A model generated the notes under the pieces. That model was not told where the DNA came from, ran no database searches, and saw only the letters and a program-made list of their open reading frames with translations. 20,078 bases of DNA, taken from the NCBI GenBank assembly GCA_947465275.1, contig CANIAI010000007.1:1-20078 (forward strand), in the 5' to 3' direction. The position numbers and the translations under genes are program-made. Positions within the stretch are counted from its first letter, which is position 1. Each line of letters opens with the position of its first letter. Source of the stretch: Acidobacteriota bacterium (GTDB lineage Bacteria; Acidobacteriota; Vicinamibacteria; Vicinamibacterales; UBA2999). This document shows, one piece after another, positions 14,102 to 20,078 of this stretch.

Positions 14102-15874
14102 ATGGCTGCACGACGACCCAATCCGACCCGATCCGGCTCCGGCGCCTCGCTCGCCCGATGGACGCTGCTCGTCGGCGTGGCCGTCGCGGTCACGGTGCTC
14201 GCGGCGCTGTTCCGGTACAACAATCCGGATGACACCGTCGTCGGCCTGAGCGACGACCACTTCTACTACGCCATCCGCGGCTGGCAGATCTGGCTCGGCG
14301 AGTGGCCCGACCGCGACTACGTCGACGCGGGCGCCCCGCTCGCCTCCGCGATCTCGGCCGCCCTGCGCGCGGCCAGTGCCTACGGGGTCTGGCCCGAGTA
14401 CACCTTCAGCACGCTGGCCCTCGCGCTCGGCGCCGGTCTCACCTGCCTCGCGGCCGCGCGGGCCTCGAACTCGACGGTGCTCGGGGCGCTGGCGGCCGGC
14501 TTCCAGGTGGCGCTCGCGCCGCGCCTCTACAACTACCCGAAGATCGTCGTCTACGCCGTCGCCATCCCGCTGATCTGGTTCTGGATCGACGGGCCGCGCC
14601 GCGGCCGCACCTGGTTGCTCGCGGGGGTGACGGCCGTCGCCTTCCTGCTGCGTCACGACCATGGCGTGTACGTGGCGGGCGCCGTCGGCCTGGCGCTGCT
14701 CCTGACCAGGACGATTCCGTGGCGCGACACCCTGCGGCACGGCGCGACGTACGTGCTGGCGACGGGGCTGCTGCTCGCGCCCTACCTCGGCTACCTGCAG
14801 CTGCACGGCGGCGTCGTCACGCACATGGAGACCGGCTACCGCTGGAGCGAACGCGATCGCGGCCGCGCCCCGCTGGTGCTGCCCGCCTTCGACTGGCGGC
14901 GACCCAGCGACCCCGTGCACGACGACGCGCCGGCGGCCGAGTGGTGGAACCACGCGCCATTCCCTGAGCTGTCGGCGCACGGTCCGTGGTGGCTCTTCTG
15001 GCTCGCGGTGCTGCTGCCGATCGCCTCGGCGCTGCTCCTGCTGCTGCGTCCGCCCGAGGCGATGCGCTGGCCGTCCGAGCCGGTGAAGATCGGCGTCGTG
15101 ATCGCCCTCGGCCTCGCGCTCGACCATGGCTTCCTGCGGGGCAACCTGCCGGTGCGCATCCCCGACGTGTCGGTGCCGATCGCCATCCTCGGCGCATGGG
15201 CCGCGGCGACGGTCGGACGCACCGTGCGCGCGGGCCGCCTCGAGATGCTGGGCCGGTCGTGGCACGTGCCGGGACTGCTGCGGCTGGTCGTGCAGCCGGT
15301 GACGCTCGCGCTGGCGCTGGTCACGCTGGTCATCCTGATGCCGACGCTCCGGGAAGGACTCGAGGCGAGCAGCCTGCTGCAGGGTCCGGAGCGCATTCGG
15401 CGCGACGCCGTCGAGGTCACGGCCAGGCTCGGACAGGTGTGGGACCTCGAGCGCTGGGCGACGATGTCGCCACGCACCGACGTCCAGCTCGCGCGCTACG
15501 TCGCGGCCTGCTCCGCCCCCGACGACCGGGTGCTCGTCACGCCGTACATGCCAGCGGTCGTCGGACTCGCGCAGCGCGGCTTCGCGGGCGGCCAGGGCGA
15601 CCTGCGCGCCGGTTTCACCGCCACCGACGCGGAACAGGCGCTCACGCTGGCCCGGTTGCGCGACCAGTCGGTGCCCATCGTCATCGGTCCGCCGCCGGAG
15701 GAGTGGGACGGCTTCCGCACCAGCTTCCCGGCGATCGCCGCCTGGCTCGACAGCCACTACCTGAACCACGGCGAGCGCCACGTCGGCGACAGCGCCTCGG
15801 TTACCCTCCTGACGGCACGCGACCGCCACGCGACGCGCACCTGGAACCCGCTGCGCGCCCCCTGCTTCCGCTGA
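14102..15874 (+). CDS. Polytopic membrane glycosyltransferase, GT-C / GT39-like
   Basis: This is 590 residues from ATG 14102; a GTG at 14054 would abut the -10 box and is less likely. The first membrane helix is at about 20-37. It is followed by a loop with an acidic pair in SDDHFYYAIRGW (Asp51-Asp52) and RDYVDAGAPL, the position where GT-C enzymes carry the catalytic acidic residues. Many more helices follow (for example VVYAVAIPLIWFW and LLRHDHGVYVAGA), then a soluble C-terminal part from about residue 440. GT-C enzymes move sugars from polyprenyl phosphate carriers to lipid or protein acceptors on the outer face of the membrane. The acceptor here is unknown and no glycan cluster surrounds it. 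O-antigen ligase-like or mannosyltransferase-like roles are possible. Confidence 0.75.
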   Translation: MAARRPNPTRSGSGASLARWTLLVGVAVAVTVLAALFRYNNPDDTVVGLSDDHFYYAIRGWQIWLGEWPDRDYVDAGAPLASAISAALRAASAYGVWPEYTFSTLALALGAGLTCLAAARASNSTVLGALAAGFQVALAPRLYNYPKIVVYAVAIPLIWFWIDGPRRGRTWLLAGVTAVAFLLRHDHGVYVAGAVGLALLLTRTIPWRDTLRHGATYVLATGLLLAPYLGYLQLHGGVVTHMETGYRWSERDRGRAPLVLPAFDWRRPSDPVHDDAPAAEWWNHAPFPELSAHGPWWLFWLAVLLPIASALLLLLRPPEAMRWPSEPVKIGVVIALGLALDHGFLRGNLPVRIPDVSVPIAILGAWAAATVGRTVRAGRLEMLGRSWHVPGLLRLVVQPVTLALALVTLVILMPTLREGLEASSLLQGPERIRRDAVEVTARLGQVWDLERWATMSPRTDVQLARYVAACSAPDDRVLVTPYMPAVVGLAQRGFAGGQGDLRAGFTATDAEQALTLARLRDQSVPIVIGPPPEEWDGFRTSFPAIAAWLDSHYLNHGERHVGDSASVTLLTARDRHATRTWNPLRAPCFR

Positions 15875-16078
15875 AGCAGCGGCGCGGTTACCGGGCGGCT
15901 CGCACGGGCGGGGCGGGGGCGCCGGGCGGCGGCTCCGGGTGCTGCGGCCGGGAACGCTCGCTCCGCTCGTACCCCGTCGCCGTCCGAGCGCGTAGTTCCG
16001 GATCCGCTGCCCCCACTGTGAGGCGCGAGACACAGGCGAGCTGATTCCTGCGGCGGCGGTCGCATGGGCGGAACGCGC

Positions 16079-16084
16079 TAGAAT
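16079..16084 (+). promoter_or_regulatory. -10-like box of the KAP NTPase gene
   Basis: TAGAAT at 16079-16084 lies just ahead of the AGGAGG ribosome site (16094-16099) and the GTG at 16105. The untranslated leader would be only about 15 bases. It suggests that the gene is transcribed on its own. Confidence 0.45.
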
Positions 16085-16104
16085 CCGCAACGCAGGAGGC
16101 GACC

Positions 16105-17910
16105 GTGCCGATTCGTGATTACCGCATCATCGTCGACACGCCCGCCGAGAAGGCGCGCCTCGGCTTCGAGGCGATCGCCGACGCGCTCGCGCAGTCGATC
16201 GCCCAGAGCACGCCGCGGTTCGCGGTCGGCATCTTCGGTCCGTGGGGCTCGGGGAAGACGACGCTGATGCAGGCGGTGCGCGGCAAGCTGCAGCCGTTCC
16301 AGACCATCGCCGTCGACTTCAGCGCGTGGCGCTACGAACGCGAGGAGCACCTGCTCGTCCCGCTGCTCGACACGATTCGCGAGGCGATGGTCGAGTGGGT
16401 CGATCGATACGCGGCGGTGGCGCCGGCCGTCGAGTCGCCGTCGACGCGCCAGCAGATGCAGGACGCCGTGCTCGACACGGCGAGGACGGTCGGCAAGGTG
16501 ATCACCTCGCTGGTCGCGGGGCTGAGCGTGAAGGTGGGCATCCCCGGCGCGCTCGACCTCTCGTTCGAGGCAAACAAGGCGCTGGCCAAGGGCAAGGAAC
16601 TGAGCACGCCCGGTGACGTCCGCACCCCGCTGGAACGGCAGGTGGCGCGCCGCTCGGAACCTGACTTCCCGCAGTCGATCTACCACGGCTGCTTCCGCGA
16701 GCTGAAGCGCGCGTTCGACTCGCTGCGCACGACCGTCGCGATGGTCCGGCCGGCGCACGACCTCCGTTTCGTCATCTTCGTCGATGACCTGGATCGCTGC
16801 CTCCCGCAGGGTGCGCTCGAGGTGCTCGAGGCGATCAAGCTGTTCTTCGAGACGGAAGGGTTCGTCTTCGTGGTCGGCCTCGACCGCTCGATCGTGGAGC
16901 GCTTCATCGAGCAGCGGTACGTGCAGCCGCAGGGATGGACGACCACGCCGGGGGCGGCCGGCGGCAGCCCGATCGTCGTCCCCGAGAAGCGGACGGCGCT
17001 GCTCTCGGGCGCCGACTACATCAAGAAGATCTTCCAGGTGCCGTACACGCTGGCGCCGGTGCAGCTGTCGCAACTCGACGACCTGCTCGACGGCATCGTC
17101 GATGACGGGAAGCTGCCGCCCGATCAGGGATATGACCTGCGCACCCGTGTGGCGCAGCACCTGCGCGTCGCACAGGGTGAGGTCGCCGTGAACCCGCGCG
17201 AGGTGAAGCGCTACATCAACGCCTATGTGATGCAGATGAAGATACGGCCGACGCTCGATGCCGACGTCGTGCTCACGCTGCAGACCATTCGGGCGCGCAA
17301 CGACTGGGAGATGGTCAACCAGGCGCTGGCGGTGCATCGCGGCGAACTGCTGCGGGTGCTGGGCGAGATCGGCGCCACGCGGGTCGGGGGCGACCCGCTC
17401 TCCACCGAACTGCTCGCGGCGCTCGATCCGGAGCTGGCCAACCTGCCGGGATCCTTTCTCGAGTACGTCACCGACGGGCCGGGACAGCCGCTCGTCACCA
17501 AGGACGCGACGAACCGGATCGACGAGTATCTCTACAGCGTCGAGTCGGCGGGCACGAGCCACGGCGCGGTGCTGCTCGACCTGCTCCCGCTGCTGTTCCA
17601 GGCGCGGGCCGAGGTGCAGCACGCGACCCCGGCGGATGCGGGGCGGCGCTACACGGACGCGCAGACGATCCTGCGGCGCGGGCTCTCGGTGATCGGCAAC
17701 CTCGAAGGCTTTCCCGCCGTACGCGAACTCGCGGGGCAGATCCACCGGGTGTCCGAACTGCTGGTCGCGCCCTCCACCGCCGAACTCGATGGCGGACTCG
17801 CGGCGCTCGGCACGTCGAAGACGGCCCTCGAGCGCGACGTCACCGCGATCATCCAGCGCACGCGCGCCCTGCGCCGCTCGGACCGCCTCGAGACGATGGC
17901 GCAGTCCTGA
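16105..17910 (+). CDS. KAP-family P-loop NTPase
   Basis: The 601-residue protein starts at GTG 16105 with a perfect AGGAGG five bases upstream. Walker A is GPWGSGKT (45-52). The 'FSAWRYE' segment follows, typical of KAP proteins, then Walker B FVIFVDDLDRC with Asp227, Asp228 and Asp230. Next come 'FVVGLDRSIVERFI' and YIKKIFQVPYTLAP, the other KAP signatures. Between Walker A and B lies an insert with a weakly hydrophobic stretch (about residues 130-150), where many KAP proteins carry membrane helices; here it is too polar to be sure. The rest is helical with no second domain. KAP NTPases include the phage-excluding PifA and are often found in defence loci, but others have housekeeping roles. 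No partner gene adjoins, so function is open. Confidence 0.9.
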   Translation: MPIRDYRIIVDTPAEKARLGFEAIADALAQSIAQSTPRFAVGIFGPWGSGKTTLMQAVRGKLQPFQTIAVDFSAWRYEREEHLLVPLLDTIREAMVEWVDRYAAVAPAVESPSTRQQMQDAVLDTARTVGKVITSLVAGLSVKVGIPGALDLSFEANKALAKGKELSTPGDVRTPLERQVARRSEPDFPQSIYHGCFRELKRAFDSLRTTVAMVRPAHDLRFVIFVDDLDRCLPQGALEVLEAIKLFFETEGFVFVVGLDRSIVERFIEQRYVQPQGWTTTPGAAGGSPIVVPEKRTALLSGADYIKKIFQVPYTLAPVQLSQLDDLLDGIVDDGKLPPDQGYDLRTRVAQHLRVAQGEVAVNPREVKRYINAYVMQMKIRPTLDADVVLTLQTIRARNDWEMVNQALAVHRGELLRVLGEIGATRVGGDPLSTELLAALDPELANLPGSFLEYVTDGPGQPLVTKDATNRIDEYLYSVESAGTSHGAVLLDLLPLLFQARAEVQHATPADAGRRYTDAQTILRRGLSVIGNLEGFPAVRELAGQIHRVSELLVAPSTAELDGGLAALGTSKTALERDVTAIIQRTRALRRSDRLETMAQS

Positions 17911-18047
17911 GGTTCGGCTCAGCCGTTCGACAGCTTTGGCGCGACAAGTCGGTACTGGCGGCGACCTTTGCCGCGTCCCCGCTGGATACCTGACGAAAGC
18001 GCGGTTTTGCACACGCAATTTGCCTGCGCACGCCCGCTCGCCCGCCC

Positions 18048-18053
18048 TATGAT
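18048..18053 (+). promoter_or_regulatory. -10-like box of the secreted protein gene
   Basis: TATGAT at 18048-18053 would start transcription near 18060, only a few bases before an in-frame ATG at 18064 and about 40 before the ATG at 18103. A leaderless start at 18064 is therefore possible. Confidence 0.45.
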
Positions 18054-18102
18054 CCCGTAACCCATGTCGGGTCCAGTACTCCCCTCTCAGGACCGGCGCC
18101 GC

Positions 18103-20078
18103 ATGCGATCAGCCAGACGTCTCACCTCGGGTTCGTCCCTCCTCCTCGTCGTCCTCGGGTTCGGGCTCGCCGTGAGCCAGTTCCGCGGGCAGGCCCAGAG
18201 CGGACCGGTGGTCACCGATCCGCTTCCCTACAGCCTCAGCTTCACCGTGCCAGGCGATTACGCCGTCAGCACGGTCGACTTCGTCCCGAGGCAGACGCAG
18301 GGCGGGTTCCAGACCGAGACGCTGCGGATGCAGACGGCGACCGGCGGCCCGGTGGTGCCGGACGGCGCGAACATCATCGCGGCGTACCTGTACTGGGAAA
18401 CGATCTGGACACAGCCGTCCGAAGCGATCGGCGCGAAGTTCCGCGGGCGCGACATCACGCTGGTGCGCGGCGTCGATACCGGCCTGGGCGGCCCTTACGC
18501 CCCCTGCTGGTCGAACGGCGGGCAGACGATGACGCAGTTCCGCGCGGACGTGCTGCCGCTGCTCGCGCTCGAACTCGACGAGCACAACAACCCGACGGGT
18601 CGTCGCTTGGTCAACGACCGCGACCTGATCGCCGCCGGCGAGCCGCTGAACACGGTCACGCTGCCGGAACGCGGCGTCGGCAACCAGACGCCGCAGAGCG
18701 CTGGCGCGACGCTGCTGGTCGTCTACCAGAACCCGGCGGCCACCACGCTTCGCCGCATCGTCGTGTTCGACGGGGCGCACCTGCACCTGCCCGGCGAGAC
18801 GGCGAGCCAGCGCATCCGCGGCTTCCTGCAGTCGGCGCGCCCCGCGAATCCTGACGCGGTGATGGGGCAGCTCACGCAGATTGCCGGGAGCGGCTCCCCG
18901 AACCGCACCGACCGGCTGCTCTTCAACGGGACGCTGCTGCCCGGCGGCACCGGACGCCTCTCGGCGACCGGCGGCGGCCAGTCGGACCGCGCCTGGGCGG
19001 CGCCGACCTTCGACGTGACGGGACGGATGATGACGGGCGCCACGATCGCCGGCGAGTACGGCGAGCAGGTGACCGCCACCGTCGGCCATGGCAGCGCGAG
19101 TCCCTACGACTGCGTGGCGCAGGCCGCCACGGTGTTCAGCACCGACGTGACCGACACGGATGATGACGGCCTGCTCGACATCCTCGAAGACCCCACGCCG
19201 TACGGCGTGAACCAGCTCGTCGACCCGAACGGCGCGGCCTATCCCGCGCTGCAGCGCATGGGCGCGCACGTCGGCACCCGCGACCTGTTCGTGGAGCTGA
19301 CGGCGATGTTCGCCGACCGCACCCTGACCTACGGCTCGCCGAGCGCCCCGTACAACGAAGAGAAGGGGCAGGTCACCGTCCAGGCGCCGCCGCACGACCA
19401 CCTGCCGGGCCCCGCCGTGCTGAAGGCGGCCGGCGACGCGTTCGACCGGGCAGGCATCCGCGCGCACTTCGACGTCGGCGCGCCGGGCGCGTACCGGAGC
19501 CACTTCGGCCCGGCGTATCCGTCGCCCAACGCCGCCGACGAGTACCTGATCGGCAGCGGCGTCGGCACCGGGAACGCGGCCGACGCATCGCTCGCCCGCG
19601 GTGGTGAGGCGATCAGGGAACACGCCTGCACCATCGCCTCGGAACCCTGGTGCCAGTTCCCCGACTTCCCCGGCACGGTGAACTGGAAGCTGCACTATCA
19701 GCAGCTGCGCGATGCCTGGGTGGCAGAGGACGGCAGCGAGCTCACCAACGCGGGGCTGGATCAGTGCGCGAAGAGGACGGACGCCGAGCCCGCCTGCCGC
19801 CGCCGCTTCGACCCGACGCGCAACCACATCTTCCGCACGGTGCTCTTCGCGCACGCGCGCGGCATCTCGCGCTCGCCGTTCCCCTGCGTGCCAGACGGCG
19901 TCGCCGAGCCGACCATCGCGCAGCTCATCGCCGCGTCGTACCTCGGCGCCGACAAGACGTGCGCGGCCGGCACCCACGTGAACCCGCAGTTCCACGTGCC
20001 GCAGCGGTCGTCCGGGGTCGCCGACCTCCCGGGCGAGAACGCGATGGTGACGCTCGGCCTGTCGAAGAACTTCCTCGG
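18103..20078 (+). CDS. Secreted calcium-binding protein, putative zinc metallopeptidase (3' truncated)
   Basis: The frame is open from ATG 18103 to the window end (658 full codons), with no stop. An in-frame ATG at 18064 would lengthen the N-terminus by 13 residues. I prefer 18103 because MRSARRLTSG followed by SSLLLVVLGFGLAV and a cleavage-like AQA is a normal signal peptide. AGGA lies ten bases before it. Residues about 80-330 are beta-rich ('IIAAYLYWETIW', DUF3344-like in look). DTDDDG at 351-356 begins a thrombospondin type 3-like calcium loop, followed by 'GLLDILEDP'. Then RDLFVELTAMF, AFDRAGIRAHFDVG, 'HIFRTVLFAHARG' and SGVADLPGENAMVTLGL match, as I recall the family, bacterial proteins whose HExxH zinc site comes shortly after. 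That site is not reached here. Several Cys pairs fit an exported protein. Confidence 0.8.
   Translation, partial: MRSARRLTSGSSLLLVVLGFGLAVSQFRGQAQSGPVVTDPLPYSLSFTVPGDYAVSTVDFVPRQTQGGFQTETLRMQTATGGPVVPDGANIIAAYLYWETIWTQPSEAIGAKFRGRDITLVRGVDTGLGGPYAPCWSNGGQTMTQFRADVLPLLALELDEHNNPTGRRLVNDRDLIAAGEPLNTVTLPERGVGNQTPQSAGATLLVVYQNPAATTLRRIVVFDGAHLHLPGETASQRIRGFLQSARPANPDAVMGQLTQIAGSGSPNRTDRLLFNGTLLPGGTGRLSATGGGQSDRAWAAPTFDVTGRMMTGATIAGEYGEQVTATVGHGSASPYDCVAQAATVFSTDVTDTDDDGLLDILEDPTPYGVNQLVDPNGAAYPALQRMGAHVGTRDLFVELTAMFADRTLTYGSPSAPYNEEKGQVTVQAPPHDHLPGPAVLKAAGDAFDRAGIRAHFDVGAPGAYRSHFGPAYPSPNAADEYLIGSGVGTGNAADASLARGGEAIREHACTIASEPWCQFPDFPGTVNWKLHYQQLRDAWVAEDGSELTNAGLDQCAKRTDAEPACRRRFDPTRNHIFRTVLFAHARGISRSPFPCVPDGVAEPTIAQLIAASYLGADKTCAAGTHVNPQFHVPQRSSGVADLPGENAMVTLGLSKNFL

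Noticed and set aside
13931..16090. Minus-strand frame of 719 codons opposite the glycosyltransferase
   Set aside because: Arg/Gln/Gly-rich shadow. The plus strand has membrane helices and GT-C motifs.
16078..18018. Minus-strand frame of 646 codons opposite the KAP NTPase
   Set aside because: The KAP gene has intact Walker motifs and a perfect ribosome site on the plus strand.
18109..19995. Minus-strand frame of 628 codons at the right end
   Set aside because: It is the shadow of the open plus-strand secreted protein, which has a signal peptide and a calcium loop.

Overview
The window is a high-GC (about 70%) bacterial chromosome segment with strongly GC-ending codons and dense genes on both strands. 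The mix suggests a soil-type bacterium, most plausibly an acidobacterium of the Vicinamibacteria kind: a DUF2934 protein, a DUF892 ferritin-like protein, LIG-POL LigD, orphan hybrid kinases and -10 boxes such as TAGAAT or TATGAT close to start codons. That assignment is inference; there is no rRNA or other marker gene here. I see no insertion sequence, integrase, prophage or CRISPR array.

Region 1 (1-4215) reads as a stress block. It holds the 3' end of a TreZ-type trehalose-forming hydrolase, a DUF892 ferritin-like protein, a DUF2934 protein 51 bases ahead of a two-domain NHEJ ligase/polymerase (LigD), and, convergent to it past a hairpin, a very acidic 58-residue protein with a strong ribosome site. 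No ku gene is present.

Region 2 (4265-6706) has two near-identical tRNA-Arg genes with different anticodons (UCG, CCG), a soluble PAS hybrid histidine kinase with its own receiver domain, and a cold shock protein on the minus strand.

Region 3 (6825-9300) is mainly minus strand: an FAD oxidoreductase with a C-terminal Rieske domain, tRNA-Lys(CUU) with a clear promoter, and a small four-cysteine zinc-ribbon protein. It is followed by a gene-poor stretch carrying a 21-bp tandem array of six units.

Region 4 (9492-13977) has an alpha/beta hydrolase overlapping by four bases a 455-residue protein that I do not recognise. After a 480-base gap comes a membrane-bound PAS histidine kinase without a receiver.

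Region 5 (14048-20078) contains three plus-strand genes, each behind its own -10-like box: a GT-C type membrane glycosyltransferase, a KAP-family P-loop NTPase standing alone, and the 5' part of a secreted protein that looks like a calcium-binding metallopeptidase cut by the window edge. The last gene is open to the window end, and a long shadow frame on the opposite strand could be mistaken for it.

The most interesting items are the solitary KAP NTPase, the overlapping hydrolase/unknown pair, the 21-bp array, the hidden acidic small protein and the high-potential-type Rieske fusion. None of them proves a new system from sequence alone.
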